Shown: positions 8,013-16,200 of the stretch, in pieces
How positions within the stretch are numbered: position 1 is the first letter of the stretch
Layout of the letters: each line of letters starts with the position of its first letter
From: Streptomyces angustmyceticus
Lineage (GTDB): Bacteria; Actinomycetota; Actinomycetes; Streptomycetales; Streptomycetaceae
Direction of reading: 5' to 3'
Length of the DNA: 64,000 nucleotides
NCBI RefSeq assembly: GCF_019933235.1
Contig: NZ_CP082945.1
Span: 806,001 to 870,000 of the forward strand
Program-made: the position numbers and the translations under genes
The notes under the pieces: generated by a model
What the model was told of the DNA's origin: nothing
Seen by the model: the letters and a program-made list of their open reading frames with translations, nothing else
Databases searched by the model: none

Positions 8013-8031
8013 TTAGGTTAGGCAAACCTAA
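8013..8031. promoter_or_regulatory. IdeR/DmdR iron box
   Basis: TTAGGTTAGGCAAACCTAA matches the known 19-bp iron-box consensus TTAGGTTAGGCTAACCTAA at 18 of 19 positions. It lies 45 bp before the DUF2470 start codon, where bound iron-loaded DmdR1/IdeR would block transcription. The neighbouring DNA is markedly AT-richer than the rest of the window. Confidence 0.92.
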
Positions 8032-8075
8032 GTAATTCGCTTTGGTGTCTCCCTACCCGCGCCTGGAGAACCCGG

Positions 8076-8783
8076 ATGCGTCCTTTCCACACCCGCGCCG
8101 TCACCACGCCGACCGCCGCCGAGCGCGTCCGGTCGATCCTCGCCGCCGCCCACTCGATGTCGGTGGTGAGCGACGGGCAGCACGCCGAAGTGCGCCGTCT
8201 CGACGGAGCGGGGGCGATGGGACACTTCCACCTGCATGCGCCGTTCGAGGACACCGGCGCCCAGACGGCGACGCGCGTGCCGGTACGGCTGGAACTCACC
8301 GACATCGCCCCCACGCCCGTACGCGACCGGCTGCGCGCCCGCGTCACCGTGACCGGACTCCTGGCCGCCCCGTACGACGCGGAGGCCACGAAGAGCACCT
8401 GCATGAAGTTCGGGCAGGCCGTCCTCGAAGACGACCAGGGCCGCGCCTACGTGACCCTCCAGGCCCTGGAGGCGACCGAACTCGACCCGGTCGCCACCAG
8501 CGAGGCGGGCATGCTGACCCACCTCGTCGACGACCACAGCGAAGTCGTTCCGCTGCTGCTGCGCCTGGTCCGCCCCTATCCGGAGGGCGGCATCCTGCGC
8601 GCCCTCCCGGTGGCCATGGACCGCCACGGCGTGACGCTGCGCCTCGAATACCCCCGCAGCCACCGCGATGTCCGGCTGCCGTTCAACACACCCGTGACCG
8701 ACATCGACCAGGCCGGCCCGCAGATCCACGCCCTGCTGACCACGGCCCGCCGCCTCTCCCACACGGGCCACCTGCTGACCTGA
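8076..8783 (+). CDS. Iron-regulated DUF2470 domain protein
   Basis: 235 residues from ATG with GGAG upstream. An FMN-binding split-barrel-like N-terminal part (residues 10-130: AAERVRSILAAAHSMSVVSDG, GHFHLHAPF, PVRLELTDIAPTP) is followed by a C-terminal DUF2470 domain (MLTHLVDDHSEVVPLLLRLV, LRLEYPRSHRDVRLPF). DUF2470 occurs in HugZ-type haem oxygenases and related haem-handling proteins. With the iron box upstream, I infer a role in haem use or iron recovery under iron starvation. Haem-ligating residues cannot be assigned. Confidence is high for family and regulation, low for activity. Confidence 0.85.
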   Translation: MRPFHTRAVTTPTAAERVRSILAAAHSMSVVSDGQHAEVRRLDGAGAMGHFHLHAPFEDTGAQTATRVPVRLELTDIAPTPVRDRLRARVTVTGLLAAPYDAEATKSTCMKFGQAVLEDDQGRAYVTLQALEATELDPVATSEAGMLTHLVDDHSEVVPLLLRLVRPYPEGGILRALPVAMDRHGVTLRLEYPRSHRDVRLPFNTPVTDIDQAGPQIHALLTTARRLSHTGHLLT

Positions 8784-8910
8784 GCCGCCGGGCAGCGGCA
8801 CCGGGACGCCCGGCGCGGGCCGGTCGCCCGGAAGCCTCCGTCCCAACGCCGACCCGCCGATCGACACCAGCCGGCTTCGCGCAGCGCCCCCTTCAGCGCC
8901 CCGCCCGGTC

Positions 8911-9651
8911 TCACACCGAACCGGTCTCCGGGCGCCGGGCGACGAAGACGAACTCCCGGCCGGGACGGTCCGGAGCGTCCCGCACGTCGTCGACCACGAA
9001 CCCCCGCGCGACCAGGTCCGCCTCGACCTCGCGCCGCTCACGGAAACGCAACGTCGAATCCGACGTCAGCACCTGCCCGTCCACGGCGAAGACATAGGTC
9101 CAGCGGAACGTCACCAGCGGCCACCGCACCTCGGTCACCTCGACCCAGCTCTCCACCGCACCGGTGCCCGGGATCTCCGTCACGCGGTACGAGTCCTCGC
9201 GGTTCCACTCCTCCCAGGCACGCCGGGCCGGGTCCCGGGTCTCGCACACCAGCCGGCCGCCCGGCCGCAGTGCCGCGTAGGCGCCCCGCAGGGTCCGCTG
9301 CCAGTCCTCCGGGCCGACGATCTCCTGGGCGGCGTTCGCCGTCATCGTCGCCAGGTCGGCCCGCAGCGGCGGAAGCGCGGTCGCGTCGCCGTGGATCCAC
9401 CGCACCCCTTCGCCGCCCGGCTTGCCCCGGGCCACGCGAAGGGACGCCCCGGCCGGGTCGACTCCGACCACCTCGATCCCCCGGCCGGCCAGGAGAAGGG
9501 CGAACACCCCGGTCCCGCAGCCGATGTCCAGCACCCGCCGTGCGCCGAACTCCTCCGCCATGCCGACGTAGGCATCGAGATCGCCGCGGTCAGGGTCGAG
9601 CGGGTCGTAGATCTCGGCGAGCCGGGGATGTCCGAAGCACTCGTCAGCCAT
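8911..9651 (-). CDS. Class I SAM-dependent methyltransferase
   Basis: 246 residues from ATG at 9651. SAM-binding motif I is VLDIGCGTGVFALLLAGRG, followed by the acidic VVGVDPAG, GDATALPP and a Rossmann tail (GAYAALRPGGRLVCETRDP). The last third carries an LTSDSTLRFRERREVEADL pattern typical of the small UbiE/Tam-like methyltransferases. Substrate unknown. Start AFGHPR-type N-terminus (MADECFGHPRLAEIYDPLD) matches the family. Isolated between unrelated genes. Confidence 0.88.
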   Translation of the reverse strand: MADECFGHPRLAEIYDPLDPDRGDLDAYVGMAEEFGARRVLDIGCGTGVFALLLAGRGIEVVGVDPAGASLRVARGKPGGEGVRWIHGDATALPPLRADLATMTANAAQEIVGPEDWQRTLRGAYAALRPGGRLVCETRDPARRAWEEWNREDSYRVTEIPGTGAVESWVEVTEVRWPLVTFRWTYVFAVDGQVLTSDSTLRFRERREVEADLVARGFVVDDVRDAPDRPGREFVFVARRPETGSV

Positions 9652-9777
9652 GCGCTCGACGGTAGGGGGCGGCGGCTCCGCGACTCCACCCGGTTTTGCG
9701 GCGGCCCGAGGACACCGGGCGGGCCTCGGCGGGGCGCCCCTCGCTCCGGCCGTCCGCCGACCGGTATCCGCTCGCCC

Positions 9778-10338
9778 TCAGGCCCGGAGCGCGGCGTCGA
9801 GAGTGCGCAGGAACTCTCCTACGCGGCCGCCTCCGGGAGGTGCGGCGGGCAGCCGGCCGAGCACCGTGGTGACCGCTGCCGGAGCCTGTCGGCGCGCCCA
9901 TTCGAGGGTCTGTGCGGCGAGGTGCCGGCCTTCTCCGGAGGCCGGCTCTGCGGCATCCGCCGCATGCGCCAACTCCTGCGCGCGTGCCGCGTGCGCCGCC
10001 GCGCCGAGAATGTGTTTCACCTGATGTGCGCTGGCCTTGGGGTGCAGGTACGCGGCGGCGGCCGCATGGCTCGCCGCCCGTGCCGCGTCGGCCGCGGCGG
10101 GTGAAGCGGCCTCCGCTGCCGCCTTGTACGCCGCCCATGCCCTCTTCCGCAGCTCCGCCGTACGCGGGGCGCCCCCGGCAAAGGTCCGTGCCGCGTCGAT
10201 GGCGTCGCGAGGGCGCGTGTCGGCGGGATGGCTCTGCTCGAAGAGCGACAGCACCCTGCCCGCACAGTCCGCCGCGTAGCCCGCGATGTCACGCAGTTCC
10301 TGGTGGCTCAGTTCTATGGTGTCCGGTTCGGTTGGCAC
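9778..10338 (-). CDS. Putative immunity protein (Imm5-like)
   Basis: 186 residues from GTG at 10338, preceded by AGGATGAGG. The protein is an alanine-rich helical bundle: LRDIAGYAADCAGRVLSLFE, DAIDAARTFAGG and HPKASAHQVKHILGAAAHAA. The motif HQVKHIL and the RPRDAIDAAR start are typical of proteins annotated as putative immunity protein (Imm5-like). Family members are thought to neutralise polymorphic toxins, but no toxin gene is adjacent here, so the job is inference. Possibly an orphan defence against a neighbour's toxin. Confidence 0.75.
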   Translation of the reverse strand: MPTEPDTIELSHQELRDIAGYAADCAGRVLSLFEQSHPADTRPRDAIDAARTFAGGAPRTAELRKRAWAAYKAAAEAASPAAADAARAASHAAAAAYLHPKASAHQVKHILGAAAHAARAQELAHAADAAEPASGEGRHLAAQTLEWARRQAPAAVTTVLGRLPAAPPGGGRVGEFLRTLDAALRA

Positions 10339-10722
10339 GGCCTCATCCTGCCGCAGGCCGCCGACCGGCGTGGCAGCGTTTCCCACAGCCGTCCTCCTCT
10401 CCTCGCCGGTCGGTCACCGCCGTCCCTCACGCGCGAACCCGCCCCCGGCCGTCTCTGTTCTCCGGTCACGCCACGGGCGCTTGGCGCGCGAACGCCGAGC
10501 GCGCCCCGGGTTGCGATCACGGCGCCTCTCCCCTCCCTGCCGGCCGCCCACTTCTGACCAGCAGCTCTCGATTCCTGTTCACGGAGGGGAGGAACGGCCG
10601 GCGGGTACGCGGCCGCGCCCCGGGCTCTCTCGCGTCACGCGGCGGTCACGCCGGATCCACGCCTCGGTCATGGCCGGGCCTTCACGCTGAGGTGGACCCA
10701 CGGCCCCTGAAGAGGAGGCATC
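10339..10722. other. Intergenic region, divergent promoters
   Basis: 384 bp between the divergent immunity-like and repeat-protein genes. It must hold both promoters but I see no convincing -35/-10 pair, inverted repeat or small gene. AGGAGG lies just before the ATG at 10723. Confidence 0.5.
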
Positions 10723-11538
10723 ATGCAGAACATCCGTAAGCGCATACCGCACGTCATCGGCGCGTCCGTCCTGGCTGTGACGCTCACCGGAACGCTCGGC
10801 GCGATCAGCGCAGTGGGCGCTGATGCGTCGTCCGCGTCGTCTGCGAAGTCGAAGGCACAGGTGTCCAAGCAGGTGCCCGATGTGCGCTGCCGGTCGGTCT
10901 TCGTCAACCGGAGGACGGGCCGGCTGGTGAAGTTCCCGCCGAACTGCGTCCTGGGCCGCATCGGCGGAGGCATCGGCAGTGTCACCACAGGCGCCACCAC
11001 AACCGGCGCGACCACCACCACAACAGGCTCCACCAGCACGACCGGCGCGACCACCACGGGCGCGACCACCACCACAACGGGCGCCACCAGCACGACCGGT
11101 GCCACCACCACAGGCGCCACCATCGGCGGCGGCGTCGGCGGCACGACCGGTGCCACGACAACCGGCGCGACCATCGGCGGCGGCGTCGGCGGGACCACCG
11201 GTGCCACCACCACGGGCGCCACCATCGGCGGGCTCGTCGGCGGCACCACCGGTGCCACCACGACCGGCGCGACCATCGGCGGGCTCGTCGGCGGGACCAC
11301 CGGCGCGACCACGACCGGCGCGACCATCGGCGGCGGCGTCGGCGGCACCACCGGTGCCACCACCACGGGCGCCACCATCGGCGGCGGCGTCGGCGGCACG
11401 ACCGGTGCCACGACAACCGGCGCGACCATCGGCGGCGGCGTCGGCGGGACCACCGGTGCCACCACCACGGGCGCCACCATCGGCGGCGGCGTGGGCGGCA
11501 CCACCGGTGCCACCACGACCGGCGCCACCATCGGCTGA
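10723..11538 (+). CDS. Secreted protein with Thr/Gly/Ala tandem repeats
   Basis: 271 residues from ATG with GAGGAGG upstream. A Sec signal peptide (KRIPHVIGASVLAVTLTGTLGAISAVGADA) is followed by a small folded-looking segment with two cysteines (VRCRSVFVNRRTG ... FPPNCVLGRIGG, residues 55-80). From residue 88 to the end the protein is pure repeat built on TTGATTTGAT-I-GGGVGG. There is no LPXTG or membrane tail. The cysteine-containing head may attach to the wall and the repeat act as a flexible, possibly O-glycosylated, Thr-rich stalk; this is inference. Confidence 0.8.
   Translation: MQNIRKRIPHVIGASVLAVTLTGTLGAISAVGADASSASSAKSKAQVSKQVPDVRCRSVFVNRRTGRLVKFPPNCVLGRIGGGIGSVTTGATTTGATTTTTGSTSTTGATTTGATTTTTGATSTTGATTTGATIGGGVGGTTGATTTGATIGGGVGGTTGATTTGATIGGLVGGTTGATTTGATIGGLVGGTTGATTTGATIGGGVGGTTGATTTGATIGGGVGGTTGATTTGATIGGGVGGTTGATTTGATIGGGVGGTTGATTTGATIG
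11119..11538 (+). repeat. 51-bp tandem repeat array (8 copies plus a stub)
   Basis: The motif ACCATCGGCGG starts at 11119, 11170, 11221, 11272, 11323, 11374, 11425, 11476 and 11527, exactly 51 bp apart, encoding 17-residue units. Copies alternate between GGGVGG and GLVGG variants. The block from 11119 onward is nearly identical to that from 11374, a five-unit (255-bp) higher-order duplication, which suggests recent unequal crossover or slippage. Confidence 0.95.
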
Positions 11539-11660
11539 GGCCACGTCACCCGCGTGCAGGGCTCGCGCCGCGATGCAGCACCGCGGTGCGCGGCTCGTGC
11601 CGCCGGGCGGGGACACTCTCCCTGCGGCACACGCGGTGCACCACTGAGCTGAACGCGCAG

Positions 11661-11710
11661 GGTCCCTCCGGCAGTTCGCGCTCTCACGAGCCGAGGCCGC
11701 CGGAGGGACC
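11661..11710. terminator. Bidirectional terminator
   Basis: GGTCCCTCCGGC (11661-11672) pairs perfectly with GCCGGAGGGACC (11699-11710), a 12-bp stem between the convergent repeat-protein and HTTM genes. Confidence 0.65.
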
Positions 11711-11749
11711 GTTCGCCTTGCCCACGGGAGGGGCGAGCCGGCCCCGGTG

Positions 11750-12976
11750 TCACACGCGGGCCCGCACTCCCGTCCTCGGTGGGCTCTTGCTGCGGCGGTT
11801 CCGCCGGGTGAGGCGGTCCCGCCCGGCCGACACCTTGGCCCCCACCCAGCGCAGGGCGTTGGTCGGCATGAAGACCATGTCCGCGAAGACCATCGCCATC
11901 GAGAAGAACGGCAGGCCGCAGATCACCGCGATCGTCGCGTGTTCGGTGATCAGGATCGCCAGCAGCACGTTCTTCACCCGGCGGTTGAGGAGGGCGAACG
12001 GGAACGCGACCTGCGCGAAGACCGTGCCGTAGGTGATCAGCGTGACGATCGTGGAGCGGCTGTCGAGCGCCTGGGACAACGAGACCCACGGGCTGAAGTA
12101 GTTGAGGTGCAGCGGGTAGTGCAGCGCGGTTCCGTCCTGCCAGCGCGGGCCCTGGATCTTGTACCAGCCGGCCGTGGCGTAGAGCAGGCACACCTGGGCG
12201 GCGATCACCAGCATCGCCGAGTTGTGGACGAGGTTGGCGACGACGTCGCACAGCGCCCGCACCTCGGTGAACCGGCTGCGCACCGCCCAGAACCACAGGG
12301 CCTGGACCAGCCACAGCGTCCAGAGGATCAGGACCCAGCGCAGCGGGATGTCGGCGAACCCCGTCAGTTCCGCGAGGGCGAGGCCCGCACCGCAGACCGC
12401 CCACAGGGTCACGCTCATCGCGTTGCTGCCGTCCCCGACCGACGTCGCCGCGCGCGCCCGCCGTCGCGCGTCCAGCGACCAGACCTGGCCGCACCGGGTG
12501 AGGACCAGATAGCTGGCCATCAGGTGGATCAGGGTGTCGCCGCCGTCGCCCAGCAGGACGTTGCGGTTCAGCAGCGACAGCACCCCGACCATGAACAGCA
12601 ACGACATGGTGCGGGTGTGCCAGCCGACGAGCAGCAGCAGACACGCGACGATCGTCCCGTGGTAGACCAGCTCGAACCACAGCCGGTCGTTGGACCACAA
12701 CAGCACCGTGAACGCGTGGTTCGACGCGACCAGGCGGTGGGCCAGGTCGAATCCCCAGGGGCTGGTGGTGCCGTACAGCTCCAGCCGGTGCGGCCATTCG
12801 CGGAGGAGGTAGAGCGCGAAGGTCAGCGAGAAGCCGATGCGGACGATCGCGGACTGATAGGGCGCGAGTGCCGCACCCGTGATCCTGTTCAGCCCCCTGG
12901 CGATCGCCGTATCGAGCTTGATGCCCATCCCCTTGAAGGGGGAGCGCGCCCGGGCCGTGTCCTTCTCGACGCTCAC
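11750..12976 (-). CDS. HTTM domain membrane protein
   Basis: 408 residues from GTG at 12976, overlapping the preceding stop (GTGA) with AAGGAG in front. It is rich in membrane helices (about eight, e.g. LLFMVGVLSLLNRNVLLGDGGDTL, AMLVIAAQVCLLYATAGWYKI). YATAGWYKIQGPRWQDGTA and HYPLHLNYFSPW match the HTTM domain, the membrane part of vitamin K-dependent gamma-carboxylase relatives. The soluble carboxylase half is absent, as in most bacterial HTTM proteins. It forms a two-gene operon with the DUF5819 gene, a pairing common in actinobacteria. Activity unknown. Confidence 0.88.
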   Translation of the reverse strand: MSVEKDTARARSPFKGMGIKLDTAIARGLNRITGAALAPYQSAIVRIGFSLTFALYLLREWPHRLELYGTTSPWGFDLAHRLVASNHAFTVLLWSNDRLWFELVYHGTIVACLLLLVGWHTRTMSLLFMVGVLSLLNRNVLLGDGGDTLIHLMASYLVLTRCGQVWSLDARRRARAATSVGDGSNAMSVTLWAVCGAGLALAELTGFADIPLRWVLILWTLWLVQALWFWAVRSRFTEVRALCDVVANLVHNSAMLVIAAQVCLLYATAGWYKIQGPRWQDGTALHYPLHLNYFSPWVSLSQALDSRSTIVTLITYGTVFAQVAFPFALLNRRVKNVLLAILITEHATIAVICGLPFFSMAMVFADMVFMPTNALRWVGAKVSAGRDRLTRRNRRSKSPPRTGVRARV

Positions 12977-13695
12977 TGGAACTCCTTTTTGGAGACCGGC
13001 CACCAGGGAAGCACCTGGTAGGTCGTCCTGGTGTCAACGCGCTCGGTACTCCACGTCGGCGGAACAATCGGGGTGTTGGACGCGTAGATCTGCACCTTGA
13101 CCACCTGGCCGCCGTCGACCCGCGGCCCGATCCGGTGTGCCGCGATCCGGCGCACATATGCCTCGGAGAGCTCGCCGCGCAGGCCGAGCGGTCTCCCCTT
13201 CTCGTCGTGCGACCTGTTGTAGAAGTCCCAGGCCTGGCGAAGCATGTTCTGGTGCGCGTGACTGGGCGCGGGGTTGTCCCTGATCTTCTTGATGTCCTGG
13301 GCGGTCATGGCCACCCAGTTCGTGGTGCGTACGGAGCCGTCGGCGAACTTGACCTGGGCGCGCGCGTGCACGGCGATGTTCTGCTGGAGCGGGTTCGGGG
13401 CGAAGAGCTGCCAGTTCTGGTCGAACTCCGGATAGACGTAGCCGTCGACCAGTCCGCCGTACTCCCTGCTGATGGCGTTCGACGGGGCGACGAAGAGGAA
13501 GACCAGGGTCAGGTGCAGCAGCACACCGATCGCCGCCACCACGATGGCCAGCATGATCACTATTCGTGACGCCAGCGACCAGGAGCCGTTCGGCGCGGGC
13601 GGCAGCCCACGGACCGCGGGGGACTCTCCGGGCGCCGGATTTTCGCCGGTGCTCTGCGAACCGGTCTCGACCGAGGCTGCCTCGCGTGGCTCCAC
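12973..13695 (-). CDS. DUF5819 family protein, HTTM partner
   Basis: 240 residues from GTG at 13695 (GGGGGAG upstream). After a disordered head comes one membrane helix (IVIMLAIVVAAIGVLLHLTLVFLF, residues 45-68), then an external domain with GYVYPEFDQNWQLFAPNPLQ, characteristic of DUF5819, and WVAMTAQDIKKIRDNP. A similar NWxLFAPxP motif is found in many such partners of HTTM proteins. Its stop overlaps the HTTM start, so the two are made together and probably form a complex at the membrane. Function unknown. Confidence 0.85.
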   Translation of the reverse strand: MEPREAASVETGSQSTGENPAPGESPAVRGLPPAPNGSWSLASRIVIMLAIVVAAIGVLLHLTLVFLFVAPSNAISREYGGLVDGYVYPEFDQNWQLFAPNPLQQNIAVHARAQVKFADGSVRTTNWVAMTAQDIKKIRDNPAPSHAHQNMLRQAWDFYNRSHDEKGRPLGLRGELSEAYVRRIAAHRIGPRVDGGQVVKVQIYASNTPIVPPTWSTERVDTRTTYQVLPWWPVSKKEFQ

Positions 13696-13845
13696 AATGC
13701 TCCCCCGATCACGGGTCCGGGTTCTCCATGGATGACGGGCGGGCCACCTGCTGATTCAGCGGGTCACCGCACCTGAATTGAGAGTAATTGCACCCATTGC
13801 CGCATAAGCACTCTATTGAGCCGAATGGTGGAGGGGAGCGTCTTA

Positions 13846-13876
13846 CCGGGGCCCACGTCCACGACGTGGGCCCCGG
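13846..13876 (-). terminator. Terminator of the SARP transcript
   Basis: CCGGGGCCCACGT (13846-13858) and ACGTGGGCCCCGG (13864-13876) form a perfect 13-bp stem with a 5-nt loop, 47 bp after the SARP stop codon. Confidence 0.8.
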
Positions 13877-13923
13877 ACGCGGGCCGAGACGGGGACCGCC
13901 CCCACCTCACCCGCCACGGAGAG

Positions 13924-14694
13924 TCACCAGACGGAGCCCGGCCGCTGCAGTCCGTCCACCAGGTGGCACAGCCGCGGCGTGGGGCGCAGCCCGAGTTCGT
14001 CGCGGAGGCGGTGTGTGTAGCGCTCGAACTCGTCGAGCGCCTCGGACGGGTTGCCTTCCGCGAGATGGGCGCGGATCAGCGAAGCCTGACTGCTCTCGCG
14101 CAGGGGATTCGCCTGTACGGCCGCGTGGGCGGCCGCCACCGCCCCGGCGAACTGCTTGGTGTCGATGAAGGCGCCCGCCAGTGCCTCGAGGGCGTGGAGC
14201 CGGAGCTGTTGCCATTGCTCCGCTTCCCGCAGGGCCCACTCGTCGTACCAGCCGGGCAGCAGTTCGTCGGAGAGCTGGTCGACGGTCGCCGCGTTGATGT
14301 CGAGTTCCTCGGGCGGGATGCCGGGGTCGAGTATGCGCTGCGCCAACGACCGGGCGTGGTAGAGGTCGACGGTGACCTTGCGTGCCAGCCGCACCTCGGT
14401 GGGGCAGACGTCCAGGGCCTTCCTGCCGATGCCTCGCAGACGGGAGAGCGCCGACCGCAGATTCGCGTACGCGCTCTGTTCGCACGCTTCGGGCCAGAGG
14501 GTTCCGGCCACCAGAGAGCGGGGCACCGCGGCGCGGCCGTTGAGCGCGATGAACGCCAGGAGCCGCTTCGAGCCGACCGGGACCGTCACCGGGACGTCGC
14601 CCACCACCAGGTCGAAGCCGCCGAGAAGTGCGATGTGCACGGACGGCCTGCTGCTCGCAGGTGGCCAGGAGAAGATCAGGTCGTCAGAACTCAT
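13924..14694 (-). CDS. SARP/BTAD family transcriptional activator
   Basis: 256 residues from ATG at 14694 (MSSDDLIFSWPP). The OmpR-type winged helix (IALLGGFDLVVGDVPVTVP, SKRLLAFIALNGRAAV, RSLVAGTLWPEA, YANLRSALSRLR) is followed by a bacterial transcriptional activator domain (WALREAEQWQQLRLHALEAL, NPLRESSQASLIRAHLAEGN). There is no ATPase or TPR extension, so it is a small SARP like ActII-ORF4 or RedD in build. Its ATG overlaps the stop of a 27-codon leader ORF (ATGA) and it has a poor ribosome site of its own, so translation is probably coupled. Likely targets are the IPT genes nearby; inference. Confidence 0.88.
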   Translation of the reverse strand: MSSDDLIFSWPPASSRPSVHIALLGGFDLVVGDVPVTVPVGSKRLLAFIALNGRAAVPRSLVAGTLWPEACEQSAYANLRSALSRLRGIGRKALDVCPTEVRLARKVTVDLYHARSLAQRILDPGIPPEELDINAATVDQLSDELLPGWYDEWALREAEQWQQLRLHALEALAGAFIDTKQFAGAVAAAHAAVQANPLRESSQASLIRAHLAEGNPSEALDEFERYTHRLRDELGLRPTPRLCHLVDGLQRPGSVW

Positions 14695-14774
14695 GACACT
14701 CGATCGCGGAGGGGGCCGACCCGTACGGCGCACGCCGACCTGCCGCGCTCCGGATGTTTGAGGTTCGCAATCAT
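14691..14774 (-). CDS. 27-residue leader ORF upstream of the SARP gene
   Basis: ATG at 14774 lies behind a perfect GGAGGT Shine-Dalgarno sequence at the ideal distance. The peptide begins MIANLKHPERGRSACAV and ends at TGA overlapping the SARP start codon. By contrast the SARP start has only a weak site. This suggests a translated leader that feeds ribosomes to the regulator. The peptide is basic and has no recognisable family. Confidence 0.5.
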   Translation of the reverse strand: MIANLKHPERGRSACAVRVGPLRDRVS

Positions 14775-15189
14775 CTGTGCACCTCCCACAACCACATGTT
14801 GCGCTGCCCGGGGAGGGTTGTCGAATTGTTCCAATTCAGCGGCAGTATTCCCCGTATGGCCCAAGGGCGCGCTCGCCCTTCTGCGGCAAGCGGGAACGCA
14901 TGCGGAGCCCGTCTCTTCGACGACCGTCGCAGCGGCTCCCGCGCGACGCGCAAGCCGAGCCGGCCGGCCTCCCTGCACAGAACCGGCTCGTACGCCACTC
15001 GGCGAGGCGTCCGGGCTGCTTCCGCACGCCGCGAAGAACGACCTGACCTGGGCCGCAACGCCAATGTGGGCTCGTTGGAGGCCCTTTGCCCGCACTCCCG
15101 GTAGAGGGCGCGTGCACGGCCTGTCAGCCGGTCGCCAACTGGCCCCGCCCGTCGGCCCCGCCCATTGGTCCCGGTCGGCGGCTCCCCGG
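14775..15189. other. Promoter region of the SARP unit; no gene seen
   Basis: 415 bp between the SARP leader and the first IPT gene. It holds a 15-bp inverted repeat (14823-14837) and an AT-rich stretch around it. The open frames in it show no homology or codon signature I trust. Confidence 0.5.
14823..14837. promoter_or_regulatory. Inverted repeat upstream of the SARP unit
   Basis: GAATTG-TTC-CAATTC, a perfect 6+3+6 palindrome in an otherwise GC-rich region, 49 bp before the leader start codon. The position suits an operator of the SARP promoter. The cognate regulator is unknown. Confidence 0.5.
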
Positions 15190-15924
15190 TCAACCGATCA
15201 GGTAGAGGAAGGTCCCGGGTGCGGTGGCGCTGCCGCCCGTGGTGGTGAGCGCGACGGTGACGGCGCCCAGGGCGTGCACGGGGGCGATGGCCGCGACCCT
15301 GGTGTCGGACAGCACGGCGAACGTGGCGGGGACACCGCCGAAGGTCACGCCGGTGGTCGTCGCCAGGTTCGTGCCCGTGATGCCGACGAGGGTGCCGCCC
15401 GCGGGCAGGCCGGTCAGCGGGCTGAAGCCGGTGGCGGTGGGCGGGGCCACGAAGGCGAAGGGGTCGGCGGCGGTGGCGGCGCCGCCCTGGGCGGTGACGA
15501 CCAGGGAGACGGAACCGGCCGCGTGGGCAGGGCTCACGACGGTGAGTTCGCTGTCGGACACCACCGTCGGCGTCACGTCCGTCGCCCCGAACGTCACGGA
15601 CTCGGTGGTGTCGAGGCCGCGCCCGGTGAGGGTGATCGTCGCGCCGCCCGCGACGGGCCCGGAGGACTGCGAGACGTCGACGATGACGGGCGGTGGGACG
15701 TAGTAGAAGGACACCGGATTGCTGGTGCCGCCCGGTGTGCGGACCGTGGCGTCGACCACCCCGGCCCCCGAGGGCAGGACGGCCGACACGGAGGTGGGCG
15801 TATTGGCCGTGATCGTGGCCGACTTGGCCCCGAAGAGCACGGCCGTGGCGTTGGCGAGGCCGGTGCCGGTGAAGGTCACCGTGTCCCCGCCGCCGGTGGA
15901 CCCCTGGTCCGGGCTGATCGGCAT
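15190..15924 (-). CDS. IPT/TIG repeat protein, three domains
   Basis: 244 residues from ATG at 15924 with GGTGGAG upstream (GTG at 15936 is possible but has no ribosome site). Three immunoglobulin-like IPT/TIG repeats follow one another: residues 1-80, 82-160 and 165-244, each opening with a proline-containing start and GGGDTVTFTGTGLANATAVLFG or equivalents. There is no signal peptide, membrane helix or wall anchor. It is near the SARP gene and related to the next IPT gene. Such folds usually bind proteins or glycans; how it would leave the cell is unclear. Confidence 0.85.
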   Translation of the reverse strand: MPISPDQGSTGGGDTVTFTGTGLANATAVLFGAKSATITANTPTSVSAVLPSGAGVVDATVRTPGGTSNPVSFYYVPPPVIVDVSQSSGPVAGGATITLTGRGLDTTESVTFGATDVTPTVVSDSELTVVSPAHAAGSVSLVVTAQGGAATAADPFAFVAPPTATGFSPLTGLPAGGTLVGITGTNLATTTGVTFGGVPATFAVLSDTRVAAIAPVHALGAVTVALTTTGGSATAPGTFLYLIG

Positions 15925-16054
15925 GTCCCACTCCACCTCTGCGTTGGTGAAACCGTTGAAACGCCTGTCGTCTGCCGGCCGTTGCGCAGGGAACGCGACC
16001 GGTGGCGAGAGAGTCTCTTCCTCTCCGCCCGGACGGCGCGGCCGGGGCCCGGCA

Positions 16055-16087
16055 CCGTACGGTCCCGGCAGCGTCGGGACCGTACGG
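16055..16087 (-). terminator. Terminator of the larger IPT gene
   Basis: CCGTACGGTCCC (16055-16066) pairs perfectly with GGGACCGTACGG (16076-16087) over a 9-nt loop. It lies 114 bp after the stop of the four-domain IPT gene and upstream of the three-domain gene. Confidence 0.7.
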
Positions 16088-16200
16088 GCGGATTCAGCTG
16101 TGGTTCTCCGCGATGAACTCGGTGCGGGTGCACCGCCCCGCCCTGCCCGGCTGCCGGGCCGTGACCGCTCCGGGCATGCCGGGGCAAGAGGGATCGACGC

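Noticed and set aside
14836..15117. Small minus-strand ORF upstream of the SARP leader
   Set aside because: No ribosome site and a low-complexity Ser/Gly/Arg composition; better seen as promoter-region sequence.
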